Assembly: GCA_963920705.1 (NCBI GenBank)
Contig: CAWUCO010000283.1
Span: 817,770-881,769, forward strand
Direction of reading: 5' to 3'
DNA length: 64,000 nucleotides
Origin: Odiellus spinosus
Lineage: Eukaryota > Arthropoda > Arachnida > Opiliones > Phalangiidae
A program made the position numbers and the translations under genes. Shown here in pieces: positions 35,613 through 48,376 of the stretch (position 1 is its first letter; every line of letters starts with the position of its first letter). Under the pieces are notes generated by a model. The model was not told the origin of the DNA. It was given only the letters and a program-made list of their open reading frames with translations, and ran no database searches.

Positions 35613-38300
35613 GTAGATTCGTGCCTCGAGCATGATTATGCCAATAGACAAATTAGAAACTGAAGAGGAACTTGCACGGGCAGCGCGACATTGGTGTGCA
35701 ATTTTTACGCGCCGATCTGTTTTTAAAGATGTCGCTATTGTAGAATTTCCCATTCTGATCCTGATTGGCTCAGCTATGACTAGAGACAAACTAGGCCCGG
35801 TAACCCCTCCCCTCGCGCTTCGAGACTCGACGCGTTTCCTATAACAACGGGTGTAATACGTAACGTAGATAGGTACGAGAACTAGAGATAGAGTGAGCCC
35901 ATCTATTGTGATCATTATATTTGTACCCCAATGGCCGTAGCCCCTGGATCAGTTGGTTTAGGAGTTTGGAAATTAAGATTTCGTCAATAGATTCCCCCAA
36001 AGATGGCGCCGAAGGGATGCCAGAGATACGCGTTTTAGGGAAAAGTGATTTCTAGCTACAAGTAGCGCCATCCGCGAGACGGGGGTAATCCATATCAATG
36101 TTCTATCACTCTGGCTTTCATTTTCACTACCGCCAAACTTTTTCCCCGCATATCCCCAACTCGCAGATGGCGCCACCCGCCTCTCGACTTGACTTTTAAA
36201 TGAGGCACTGGGTCTAACGGAAGAATGGCAGATTTTTCAGACCAACTGTTCGCGCCAGTACCCCTCCTTGTCTAGTATAAGCTCTTTGGTTTGATTGAAA
36301 TATACGTGTAAAGAGAGAGTTTGTTTTTTCAATCAGAAATGATTAACAGCGTTGGCAGTTGATAAATTAAAAATGTACGTATGTATCAAATTAATCCGTC
36401 TGTTATTTCTATGGAAACCGCAAAGTTTATACGAGATAGATTATTAACGATACAGTTTGGAATCTCCGTCAGCAGTTTTTCGGTAACAAGTTCACAAAAA
36501 CACCAAGATTTCTCAATTAACCGCTCACTTCCCGTTTAACAATAATTTATGTTCATAACTTCAGCACAATTCTTAATTTAACCTAGAAAATAGAGTCGTG
36601 TTAGAGTTTCATCCTCTACGAATGTTGAACGACTAATAACAAAAAAGAGGAGAAATCATCTCAATCAGGAGATGGATGATCAACTCAATGTATCAGTTTT
36701 TTTCTACAAAGTAAGTGTCAACTAAATCAATTACTATTCTCATTTCGACCCGGATATGATTTACTCCTCCCTGGCATAACTTAATTTATTTTTATACCTA
36801 TATGCGTAGGGTACCATTGACAGAAGATCCGATGAACTGTACAAAAAGATAATCACTCATTTTAGGTTCGCTTTTTACATTTTATTTGATTACCACGGAA
36901 GACTTATTAAGGGCCCCATACACGATGCGATTTTCGGGGGGGATTATTTATCTCTACGATCTGGGTGAGCGACGGTCGGTCGCTCGTTTTGGCCACACAC
37001 GGGGAAAACCTAAGTCTGAGATATTTTACACTTTACCCCATCGATGCGATTTTCGGCGGACGACAATTAAAAAGGCTAGGCAGATTGGCAAGTGTTTGGT
37101 TAACCGTTTAGCCTTATTGATATTTATGATTTTATCGTGATAATAGTTATATTGAAGACTTTAATTTAGAAGTCGGGGTTTAGACAAGGTTATTTCTGTT
37201 TATTTTATCTTTATTCATAATTGGAAATTAACCACGGGAAGTCTATGATAAATGCGTGTAATCGCGAATATTTAACTGATTAACCAAATGTTTGTAGATT
37301 ATCTTGTCCAAATCCCGACCTCTACTTAATTTGAAAATAATCAAAAAAGGTTATCGCAACTGGGGTAATGATGTTTTTTTTTTACTTTTAATTCAAAGAA
37401 AACAAATGCTACTTTATCATTTTAATTAGACTCTGCCTTTCGGCAGAGTCTGTTATTCATAGCTCTAGTTTTCCGTAGACTGCTAGCAGCTCCTCTGTTT
37501 GGGCTGTGTTAACTCCAATAGGAAAATAACATGGGCTGCCGAGATCCGAGATTCTTATACATTATCGAAGCTCAAAAATCTTGGAATTACACATGACGCT
37601 TTTTTTGGTACACGTTAAAGTTCAGTGTGTCTGTACCTAGAGTCGTCGATCGGAATGGCCTATCTATAATTTGGAAGCTCTTTGTTTTCCTTTTTTGAGT
37701 GATTTAGTTTAATTTTATGTCGATATGTGTGCTTTTCACCTTTTTTCCCCAAATCATACTTTAATATAAAGTAAAATTAATTTTAAATCTATGTTATACA
37801 GAATGGACGCTCGCTTTGCACGCGTTGAAATTACGGATGCCTCTAGCTAGTGCATAAACAGACATAGAGTATTTGCACAGCCCGCTTAGGCAAAAAGGCT
37901 GTAGCTTCAAGCTCTATCATTGCTATGATGCTAAGTTCGTACGCGTTGAAATTCCGTATGGTTCCACCTCTAGCCAATGAACACGCCGTCAGGCGGTTAA
38001 CCATCCCGCTTATAAATTCCCTACGCGCTGCTGCAAAGCGACCGTTCTCTATATTTATTCTGGGATAGAAAAAACACACCCCTTTACCTTTAAACCCGCT
38101 GAATTTGGGAAGTGAAATAAGCGGGAGAGTAGCGAAAAGAGAGTAAGAGACGCCATAAAATGTTTCATCGGTTAGTTTCGTAAAACTACTATATCTTTAA
38201 CAAAAGACTTGAATATGGTAATTATTTTTGTTTATTTTATTTTTGAAATGTTTTAATTGAATTTTTATAAGTTTTATTTTCCATTTGGACTTAAATATTA
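35613..38300. other. Gene-free stretch, repeats only
   Basis: About 35632-35960 is an inverted copy of 58150-58480. About 36220-36440 matches 20380-20640. About 37935-38300 is the left part of the THAP-associated repeat. Short frames here on both strands show no domain and are disrupted in the other copies. Confidence 0.45.
37428..37468 (+). other. Possible Helitron 3' terminus
   Basis: A perfect 10-bp stem, AGACTCTGCC with GGCAGAGTCT and a TTTC loop, is followed 13 nt later by CTAG and then T. A hairpin shortly before CTRR, with T following, is the canonical Helitron 3' end. No RepHel protein and no matching 5' TC end was identified, so this is a suggestion only. Confidence 0.3.
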
Positions 38301-38808
38301 ACTAAATGAGTTGTTATAAATTACAATCCAATTCTTAGTGGGACAATCTCTTCGACGCAAGGTTAGTAGAAATCCGCTATATAAGCTTTGCTGGATCGGG
38401 CCAAAAAGCCAAGTTTTTTTAAGAGGTTTCATTGGCTGGCGATTTTTACGTCACCATGAGACCCGAAAACAGACGACGGTTCCCTGGCCATAGTCAGGAA
38501 TGGAGTTCCCGTGTTTTGTTATAATTAAACTGGTAAGATTTTTAATGTTTTGTAAATAAATAAAATTATTTTCACCCACTTTAGTGTTTCTGAGGAAATA
38601 AATGCATCTGTAGAATTTAATAATTAGGTTTTCCGAAGCTGTATCTGTGTAAATAAATGTTAAAAACCAATCATGATTATGGAGGCCCTATATTGCGAGG
38701 CTTAGAATTGTTGGAATTACTTTTGTTTTACACCTTAAGTTTTGGATTGAATTTTAGAGAAGATTAAATTCGTTTTTTATTTTAGGATAAACATTAACCA
38801 TTAACATC

Positions 38809-39317
38809 ATGCCAGGAACAAGATTGTTGCTATATGCAATAAGAGTCTTTTAAAAACTATCAAAACTACATATTCGGTATCACTCCTTCCCGAAAGATTC
38901 CTTACTAAGAAAAACTTGGGTGATCAAATATAAAAGAGATAAATGGGATCCCGAATCTAGTGGAATCTGTTCTAAGCACTTCAAACGTTATATGCGGGTG
39001 GAACTTCCGGGACTTCCAGATCGTAAAGTTTTGAAGTTCAATGCTATGGCAACGGAAAGATTATAACCTATAACAGTTTTTGCTCAAAATCCTTCTCAAT
39101 CAGAAAGGCAGTTGCGAATATGCAAGAGGCTTCAAATGGAAGTGTCATAAACCTTATAACACCCAAATCAGTTCAAACTCACACTCCTGTGGAAGGAAAA
39201 AGAATGGAAGACAACGAAGTTTACTCTCCAGCCACCCAAAACCTTGAATTCAATGCATTATTAAATCCACCTAAACCCAGCAAAACAACTATTCTGATTA
39301 AAAAAGTGTACTTATAA
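38809..39317 (+). pseudogene. Decayed THAP-domain protein
   Basis: After an acceptor-like TTTATTTTAG, the frame opens with MPGTR, the usual THAP start. The THAP zinc-coordinating DNA-binding domain is then recognisable in SFPKDSLLRKTWV and CSKHFKRY (the C..H pair). The initial cysteine part lies in a different frame and a TAA follows at about 38851, so the gene is dead. An open frame at 39120-39317 may be remains of the following exon. THAP domains occur in P-element and Kolobok transposases and in host genes. The surrounding repeat (about 37935-40440) is present elsewhere in short form (16390-17000), which favours a transposon origin. Confidence 0.5.
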
Positions 39318-39570
39318 TTATAAACTTTATAGAAAACAAATGTAGCAATTTAGAAAAATTAAAAAGATAATACAATGATGACATCATGGTATTCTTTTTC
39401 ATATATTTTTATCACAAGAAAAACAAACAACTCTTTGCAATTAAATATTATTTTGGTGATTTTTAACAATTAACTATTTTTCATATAATATTAATATTTT
39501 TCACTTGTGATATAAACTGACTTCATTTTGTATACTTCTGTGATAATTAGATCCTAAAAACTCATTACCA

Positions 39571-39897
39571 CCGGGTTGCTACAGGTCAGGGAATTTGAAA
39601 ATGAACCAAAAAAGTCAGGGAATTTTAAGATATTTTAAAAACTCAGGGAATTTAAAGATCTTTCAAGAAGCCAGGAAATTACAATCATCTGCAGAAAAGA
39701 TTTGAAGCTGACCGTGTCAGTTGTGTAGATTAGAACAAAGATATGCGTGCAAAAAGTTTGGCGAACGCAATAGCAAAATAATATAAAAATTAAAGGTTAA
39801 AAATTAGCTGAAAAGGTCAGGGAAAATCGTTAGAAAAGGTCAGGGAAAAACCTGGAAAATCAGGGAATTTGAATCTGAAAAAACTGTGGCAACCCTG
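39571..39897. mobile_element. MITE-like element with GGGTTGC ends
   Basis: The left end is CCGGGTTGCTACAG and the right end is CTGTGGCAACCCTG. TACCA flanks both sides (39566-39570 and 39898-39902). The interior is rich in GGTCAGGGAATTT repeats (TCAGGGAA about ten times). It is probably a degraded hAT-type MITE. The 5-bp duplication is shorter than the usual 8. Confidence 0.55.
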
Positions 39898-40440
39898 TAC
39901 CATTATTTTTTACCTTTGATATAAAAAACTACAAAATGTACCTGCACTTAAAAAATTATTATTTTGTATTTAAATTTGCATTGTCTACATTGAATTCTAT
40001 TATTTCATTGCAAAATAAATATAATAAATAATAAACACAAAAATATTTTCTCTTGTACGTTTAAAATTCATAGAAATGAAAATAGAAAACGAAAAATTTG
40101 ACTTTACCGCCTAACCACATTATCGCTGGAGGTCTCATGGTGACGTCACATAAAGCGCGCGAAACGGTAGGCGAAAAATCGAAAATTTAATTTCTCGATC
40201 CAGCACCCCTTGTCTTCGACGTAGACCTTTTTGTCAGGTTTTACTAGATAGATGTCAGTACGACGAATTCGAATCTCGTAGAGAGTTTAGGTTTTTTTAA
40301 CATTATTTTTTTATTAAACACTAATTTTTCTTCAAATAAATTATGTTATAAAATATCATTCCTCTTCTAATATCATAATATCATTAAAAATTTAATTATA
40401 ATTCATAAATAAATTTAGTGGTTCAACTTTTTGCCAGTAG

Positions 40441-42421
40441 GTGAAAGCTGATTTCGTACGTTATCTTACAGCTACGCTATAACACGCGCATGAAATTGGT
40501 AGCCTATTGTATAGACTCCTCGATCACGCGCTTCGGTGGCGCTCACGGAAGCCCCGCCAATCGGGCGAATAAATGAATTCTCGAGATTTACCAAACTGAT
40601 GCACGTCTCAAATGGGGGAAACTGACCAAGTTCTAAGGATTTCGCCCTTTTCACGGCTATAACGATTTAAAGCCACAATCAAAATCTATGCTTTGCAAAT
40701 TAGTTTATCTCCCTAAACAGGTTTCATAATTTTAGGGTGATAAGTTTTAAAGTTAAAAATTAAATATCAACGTAAGATTGTAGCGTGTGCAAATCTTTAC
40801 CTCGTGTAAGTTTCGAAATTTTGGGAGAGAAGTTTTCCTGCCGTTTTCCAAATGTCGTTATAATTGAATTTTAATTCATTTTAGATACTCTTGCATAAAT
40901 TTGTGTCTGTATAATTGAATTTTCCTATATAATTGAATTTCTTCTGGCAACCACCCAGAATAGGCTACGCCTTTGTCGTTGCTTACAGGGTTAGGTTAGG
41001 TAAAGTTTCTCGGAGAGATAATTATTTGGTTTCCCAAATTGTTAATACAACTTACAATGATTCGTTCACACTTGTCACTCTGCATGAAAACGTTTTGAAA
41101 ATTTTTTCAACATTAAAATATTTTCCAACGCAACTATTTTGTTTATTGACAAATTAACTCTAAAGTTCACCCTGACTAATTTTTACAAAGGGACAGATAT
41201 TAGTTGAAAAACCTTGTTGCCATGCAACAAGAAGGAACAGGTTATTCCTAACGTAAATACTACTTTCACAGTTGTAATTACAACTTTGATTGGACAGATA
41301 TGATTATCATTCCGAGAACACCCATCACAACTTTCAATGGGCATATATTATCATTTTAAATGGGAGTGGCATTGATTCACTTATTATTTTCCGTGATACG
41401 ATTAAAATGAGCGTTAGAAAAGCTTTAAGAATAAAGTATAAATATACGTTGAGAAATTATAATTTAAAACGGGTGTCCGGACATTAGAAGCGAGTGTCCG
41501 TACATTAGAAGCGAGTGTCCGTACATTAGAAGCGAGTGTCCGTAATTGAAACCCGCTATGTCGGAATTAGAATCGAACGTACGGAATAGGAAACCACCAC
41601 TTGCTGAAGGGAAAACGCTATTTCTCATTAATTTACGGGTGTTTTCAGCTTGAAACAGGCTTCAAACTATAGGATAATATGTCAAACAGTTGGGGTAACT
41701 TAGTGTGGCTACTATTTTTCAATCGGTTTGTAAAAAGCGTTCGGAATGGGAAGCCACTACCCTACGTTTTTATCCAAAAATGGTTTTATCTTAGAATATT
41801 ATCCGCGTTATACGTACGAATAAAAAAATTCAAAATTTATTTTTGTGAAAAATAACGAATAAAAAGATGATTTTAAATCTTAGTTTCGTCGATTTATTTA
41901 TATTCTTCGAATTAAAAGTCAATTTGAAATATTTTTCTTATATTTTAGACTAGTTCTGAGAATGTGTATTTTCTTATCCATCGTTATACGTTTGGAAACG
42001 AGTAATTTGTAGCCTTGTTGGTAGATAAAGCGGGAAAGGCTTATCATCGGGTAAACCTTTTAACAATTATACGAATATAGAAATTTCATATTTAGTTAGA
42101 AACAATTTATCCGAGAATAAAATATCTGAAAATATACAGAAGATAATGGATCGATCCGATACCGAGCTCTATTTATGGATAGACACATGTAGACCTTGCC
42201 CATAAATTGATTTCACTTAGTTTATGGGGTAAAAATATATCCACATAGACTGCACGTTTTTTCAGTTAATTATACAATTTTTAACAAGTATATATGATAC
42301 CCATCTTTCGAAACAGAGTCAAGAATTTGGAACATAATGAAATAGAGGTAAATTCCGTTTAAATAATTTTTCGCTCGAGATGGGGCTGTTTCTCGGACCA
42401 TCTTCGAAGTTATAAAGCGAT
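40441..42421. other. Gene-free stretch with three repeat families
   Basis: Sequence 41190-41400 is copy 3 of the hairpin-ended GGACAGATATTA family, with hairpin CTTGTTGC-CAT-GCAACAAG at about 41214-41232. Sequence 41470-41560 holds a 21-bp tandem repeat (GTGTCCGTACATTAGAAGC). Sequence 41760-42150 is a copy of repeat A. No exon was recognised. Confidence 0.5.
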
Positions 42422-42718
42422 TTAAAGGGGTCCTTCGGAGCCTTGGCAGCCTCCCCTTTCTTTTCCCCAACCCCCTTCGTTTTTCGTGCCCCCCCCCCTC
42501 CAAATCTGCTTTCCGTTCAAAAATTTAAAAATATATCTACTTTTTTGAGCGATTTTAGACAAACTTAGAAATTGAGTGAATTGGCCTATGAACCCCCTTC
42601 TCCTCCCATGTTGTCACGTGTGATAAGTTGCGCGCGCTTATTTTTGTGGATTACCCAGAAGTCAAGGAGGCTGGACGCTGGAGCTGTTGCCTAAGGCTTA
42701 ATTGTTTAAAATTTTAAA

Positions 42719-43868
42719 ATGCCTTGTTTATGTAATTCTAATTGCTTAAGTAAAAATAGAAATGCATGTCAATGCAGACTGGATAAAGTAAATTGTACGA
42801 ATTTATGTAAATGTGGACATAATATTTTATGTTGTAATGGGAAAGAGCCCGAGCCCTCATGTCCCCCAATAAAAAGGGTTAGGAAAAATTTGAAAAAAGC
42901 AGTAAGGCAGCCTGTTACAGCCATGTGACCCGACTAAGCCAAGGGAAGAAACTTTAGCCGAGCCTGCCGCGAAGCAAGGCCAAAATCCAGCAAAAGAATT
43001 GGAAAAAAATATACTCTGTCAGGTATTTAAATCAAATGCCCTTTTAGGAAATGACCATAAACTCCCCTGACCCCCAATGTATGCAATCGTAGCAAACGCC
43101 GAAGGTGCTATTGTACAGTTGTCTCCAAAAGAACATTTCCTTTTACTATGGGTGACCCCATAGAAAAAGGAATGGTTCTTTTGAGAAAAATGTTAAAATT
43201 ATAAGTTTTTAATTTTTATATTACGTTACAAACTTTTATTAACATGTGGAATCTTAATTTAGGGAACTGATAAAGTAAATGTAAAGGGTTTAACAACCTC
43301 GCAGTTGAGGTTAATTCTTGAAAGAGTACAGGAAGAAAACCCCCACATAAATATAAAAAATTATTTAGAACCAATAATTGAATGTACCGAGCAAGAAGAG
43401 CTCTGGGAGAAGGAAGTAGAGGATTTTATTGCTATGGAAGCAGAGGATATCGTTGATGATCCCCCACCACCAATTCCGAACCCAGGCGGGGTAAACCACC
43501 CGGTATGGCGCAAATGTGAAAAGTGCCGGGAGATGCCAATCCCCGAGGAAAGGAAATGCTGCTCCAGGAGAAGGAACATGGGTTGCATTACGGATTACCA
43601 TAACTTCGAAAATTTAATTTTAAACAGAGAAGTTCTGGAAATCCAGATGGAAATCCGACAAAACCTTGTCCACCTTCTCCTGGAGGATGGCGATCACAAT
43701 AAGAGGTATCGCCACGCCGCTTACAGGCAATACATTTATTGGCAATGGGGGCGACTCGGTCAGGGAAACCGAAAGGTCATTCCCTCTTGTGTAGTGTGGA
43801 AAATAAGAGAAAGGTTTCCCCACCCGCTAAACATCTACACTGGGTACAAAAATAATCATATAATTTAA
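42719..43868 (+). CDS. CXC plus P2X7 ballast-domain protein, carried by the transposon
   Basis: Exon 1 starts at the ATG at 42719. It encodes a cysteine-rich CXC-like stretch (CNSNCLSKNRNACQC, then NCTNLCKCG) followed by a basic tail. A later exon begins at 43263 after AATTTAG and runs to TAA near 43868. It ends in the domain known from the cytoplasmic tail of vertebrate P2X7: WRKCEKCREMP, EERKCC, ILNREVLE, RHAAYRQYIYWQWGRLGQGNR and IPSCVVWKIRERFP. That domain binds zinc through its cysteines. No channel part exists, so this is not an ion channel. Exon 1 stays open to a TGA at 42926; I could not place the donor with confidence, and an extra exon or a frame lesion at 42910-43020 is possible. 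Its place inside a TTAA-flanked element suggests a transposition-related role. Confidence 0.7.
43126..43183. other. 58-nt hairpin in the intron of the ballast-domain gene
   Basis: CAAAAGAAC at the left pairs with GTTCTTTTG at the right, and the inner stem CTATGGG pairs with CCCATAG around a tiny loop. There are only a few mismatches. It resembles a precursor-microRNA fold or a tiny MITE. Confidence 0.5.
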
Positions 43869-44019
43869 ATAATTTTTTATTATTTCTGGCTTTTGCACTG
43901 CACATAGAGTTTGAATGTTGTGTTTCCTACTTTTCATTTTTAAAATTTAAATTTTACCTGATTTTACTACTTTTTTAACTCACCCTTTGTTTTTAACCAA
44001 TTTTTTTTTCATTCTACTT

Positions 44020-44770
44020 ATTTAGTTTGAATGTTTATTTTTTAACAAAGTTTGATTGTTTAATTTTTTTTTACTTACCAAACATCTCAATGTACTGTAG
44101 TTTAAATGTGCTGTTTTGTTTTAATGTTTATTTTTTAAGTTTGATTGTTTGCATTTTTTTATATTTAACTCACTCTTTGAATGTTTTTAACCACGTAATT
44201 TTTTTTTTCATTCTGCTTATTGTTTTGTTTTAATGTTTATTTTTTAAGTTTGATTGTTTACATTTTTTATATTTAACTCACCCTTTGAATGTTTATAACC
44301 ACGTACCTTTTTTTCATTCTGCTTATTGTTTTGTTTTAATGTTTATTTTTTAAGTTTGATTGTTTACATTTTTTATATTTAACTCACCCTTTGAATGTTT
44401 TTAACCACGTAATTTTTTTCATTCTGCTTATAGTTTAGTTTGAATGTTTATTTTGTAAGTTTTATTGTTTAAATTTTTTTTTATATTCAACTCTATTAAT
44501 TTCTCTCCCTTCTATCAATTTCTAAATTCCACGTTTCTTCTCATTTCTATCAATTCTTTTACTTTCTATTAATTCATCTCTTTTTAATTTTTATTAATTT
44601 CTCTGAATTCCATGTTTCTTCCCGCTTCTATTCTTCTGAATTTCATGTTTCTTCTCCCTTCTATTAATTCCTTTGAATTCCATGTTTCTTCCCATTTCTA
44701 TTAATTCCTCTCCTTTCTATTAATTGGTTGGTTTCTTACTGCATCTCTTGAATTTCAAGTTATTTTCGTA
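44020..44770. repeat. AT-rich and pyrimidine-rich tandem repeats between the two genes
   Basis: About five units of roughly 105 bp (TTTTAATGTTTATTTTTTAAG, TAACTCACCCTTTGAATG) span 44020-44480. Sequence 44500-44760 repeats a ~55-bp unit (AATTCCATGTTTCTTCCC). The tract separates the 3' ends of two convergent genes. Confidence 0.7.
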
Positions 44771-47333
44771 ATTTTAAAGATGTCTTGGGGATTGAATAAT
44801 TAAGAATGAAATATTTTATCCCTGCTAATTTCATCTTTCGACTCATTTAAGTCAAAATTGATTAAAAGAGGTCCAAATTTGGTATGTTTTTCTCTTTCTG
44901 AAATTAATTCGCACCGGGAAGGGCACGGGGTCTTCGCAATATTTTTGCGGTTTGTGGTCTTTGCTGGATCTTCTGGGAACATGTCCGTAACACTTCGTAC
45001 CACTTCTCCAGACATGGTAAGGTGTAAAAGTTCCTTCGCGTACTGATGAGTTTTGGGGATCTTCACTGGCACCACAGTCCATTTAGATGTGACCTTAGAA
45101 TACTTGGCTTTCATTCTGATTTTGTAAAAATTTATTTCAAATTAGAATATTAATAAATAGCATAAACTTGTTCTGTAGTTCTCAGATTCACTATAAATCT
45201 TTAAACAATATAATTATATTTTACCTAACTTCGCCATTTTTGTCAACAGATACTGGCCGGAATATGTTGCTGTTATAGTCCAAAATGGCCAAAACATTCC
45301 TCGCAATATATCCTTTCCAACTAATATATGGGCATTAGTGACATATTAACATAGTTATGGATAGCATACTTACGGATAATTTAGACGTTTTGGAACATAT
45401 TTCAGTGACATGCTGTGATACGACTCTAGAGCCCCAGTATGTCTAAAATAAATTTGGGTATTACGTTTAGTTGTTTTTGGTCTGAAAATATCTTCGTTAT
45501 TACAAACTACAAACCTGAAATTCTTATAGTAGGGAAAGTCTTTAAGGAAAGGTTTATCACAAATAATTTTTTGCAGTTCTTTAAATGCAAGACTTGATTT
45601 TTCCAACCATGGCTTTGTCCTTTCAGTTTCATTAAGTTGTTCGTGCCTACATTGCCCCAATGGAAACTAGTGCACATTTTGCACATGAGTAAATGTGAAA
45701 TCCAGAGCATCTAAAGAAAATATGAAATTTGTTTAAGTAATTATGTTTTTAGTCTTAATTTGAACAGGGCTTGAGGGCTTGAAAATCTAAACAGTCAAAA
45801 CTTTGAACCCTGACGAGATTTAGAAAATGTTTTAACTCAGATTCGAGTGTGCACACCCCTAGATAATTTTACTCTAGTACAGAGGACATAATACTAGTTC
45901 AGAGATATGGGTAATTAAATGAACTTATACATACTATCATTGTGTTGGAGTCAGCATTACAATGTTTCGAACACCACCAGAAATGTGTTACTATATCGTC
46001 AATCCATTGGGCCAAAACCTGACAACCATCTTGTTTGGATGTCTTAAAATACATTATTTCATATTAAAGCTAAACAAAGGAACTTTGAGGCGTTACTAAA
46101 ACTCACAGCTGCAATACGTTTTTTCAAAATTTTGGCTACATGCCAAATGTCGTGTGAATGTTTTATTTGTGGATACTCCTTTCCTAAAAAAAGGTTTAAG
46201 AAAGTAAAATTGAAATATTGTATACTTTCAAGGTAATATTATTTTGTGTGTTACTCATAATTGACTTGATTTGTATGTGACCATCTGTTACGAGTTCGCT
46301 AATGGTGCAATGCTTTTGCAACTTGTCAATTAGTCGTCGAAAACATAAAGCCTCCATACTGGTACTTTTGTTATCAGTGAGCCGGCAATCCGCAAACTCT
46401 ACAGCTATAATTTTAGAGGTTTTCATGTCGATAGCAGTGTAGGTACAGTTCTTCGCACAGTAACCGGGAGAATCCATTCGTGCATCACAAGAGATTATCA
46501 ATCCATCAGCGCGGTTTGCAAGCATTGACAGCCAAAATGATAGGGATAAAACAGTTAGCTCTATAATAAACACAAGTTTATAAAACCTTACTTGATTGGA
46601 ATCCCAAAAGTGCATTATCGCAGGGTAACACTCATTTACCTGCTTGTCAATAACTGTAGTGGTTCCAATACTTTTTAAACTGATTAATTTACATAAATTA
46701 TCAAACTGGAAGGAGAGAATATTAGATCAGATGTATACTCATTTTCACTTTTTGGTATTTATTATGGCAAAGCTAGATTGTTGCAACAAGATATTAGGAG
46801 TTTCCCTGGAAGAATATCTCAACTTTTAGCCTCATGTGTTTGAAAACTGTGTAATCGCTATAGATGACGATTCACCCTATATTTAGAACTAAACCCAATT
46901 TCTTGCTTCAGCTGTAGTGCTTTTCTTAACTACCTTTGAAAATGAACAGCCTGAATATAATAATGCTCCAGCCAGCTTCAAATTAAAATTGCTAGCAGTG
47001 GATTAACATTTGTTGTAATGGTACTGCTTTCGTTTACAACATTTCCATGAAACGCAGAAATTTGCCCCTACGAAATACGTATTGAAAGAAATTTCTTTAC
47101 GGCAATCATCAATTTGACAAATTGAGCCAATTCACGATTTCACGAGTTCTTCAATTCCCTTTGTAGATGCAAAACAATGATTGGTCTCATCTGGCCTGAC
47201 ATCTGCATCCACACTATCATCATCAGAAAAATTAATTGATTTGGCAACAGCGGGACTACCAGCAGTTGCGCTAGTGAAATTAATTTTAAATTAGTTTATT
47301 AAATCCCAGTGGAATGTCAGTGAACAAGGCTTA

Positions 47334-47775
47334 GGTTGCATTGGGTAGGGGAAGAAGGGGGAACGGGAATTTATATTTCCGAGAGACGTCTCTGTCGTCC
47401 GCGACTCCGCCCATGATTATGCATACTTGTCAGGCATCACTCTTTTTACCGAGGTCTAATATTCTAGCCCATATCTAAATGTAAGTTCGCCTAAATGCCA
47501 CAAAAACGTTTAAATTTAATTATTTTGCGAGGGTTATGCCGACTGACTATTACAGAGATAATACATATTCAAAAGACCCTCACAAAATATTTAAATTTAA
47601 ACTATTTTTATGGCACTTAGGTGAACTTACATTTAGATATGGGCTAGAATACTAGACCTCGATAAAAAGCGTGATGGCCAACAAGTATGCGGAATCATGG
47701 GCGGAGTTGTGGACGACAGAGAGACGTCTCTCGAAATATAAATACCCATTCCCCCCACTTCTACCCAATGCAACC
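47334..47775. mobile_element. Palindromic MITE, TA target duplication
   Basis: The ends are GGTTGCATTGGGTAG and its reverse complement. TA lies on both sides (47332-47333 and 47776-47777). Long arms (GAGACGTCTCT, GGGCTAGAATA, GTAAGTTC) make it a 442-bp near-palindrome. It sits in an intron of the transposase gene, probably as a mariner-like MITE. Confidence 0.75.
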
Positions 47776-48376
47776 TACAAACACAAAATAATTGTGTGTT
47801 CCTTTGGAAAACACAATCTGCAACCAAACAGAACACCCCATATACTAACTTTGTCCTAAAACTTTGATTAGATAAGTCACTATGAACCGATCCAAAGTTT
47901 GAAATTGGAGATGCATTTGGTGGAGTGTTGGTTCTGAAATTAAAATATTTTTTATTAAGATTATTACAATTTAATTGGATATAAATAAAACTTACTTTCT
48001 CCAAAACATTTTTCTTCTTGGCGTAACTATCACTCTCGGGGTGCTAAATCTCGGACTGTTAACGTCGCAAAATTTCCTTTTGTTAGGAGTTAAAACCTGA
48101 ACTAGAGGTACTGGATTCAACACTGTAACAATTATATTACGTTAATTTAGAAAAAGATATTTTTACATTCAGTTATTCCATGACAAATCAAATCGTTAGT
48201 CTTTTCTCGTGGACCCCCCCCCCCCCATTTTTTTGGGCTGTCGAATTATGTGTTTTACCATTCAAAAGTTTATCGCCTAAATCTTTTACTGGAGTGCTAA
48301 CTGGAGTGGGATCAGGATCATCCTCGTCTCCTTCTTGCGGCAAAATTTCTTCCACAAAACTATCATCAAAGTTGGC

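Noticed and set aside
35632-35915. Possible conserved protein shared with 58195-58542
   Set aside because: The two inverted DNA copies are similar but the open frames differ. The similarity is that of a repeat, not a protein.
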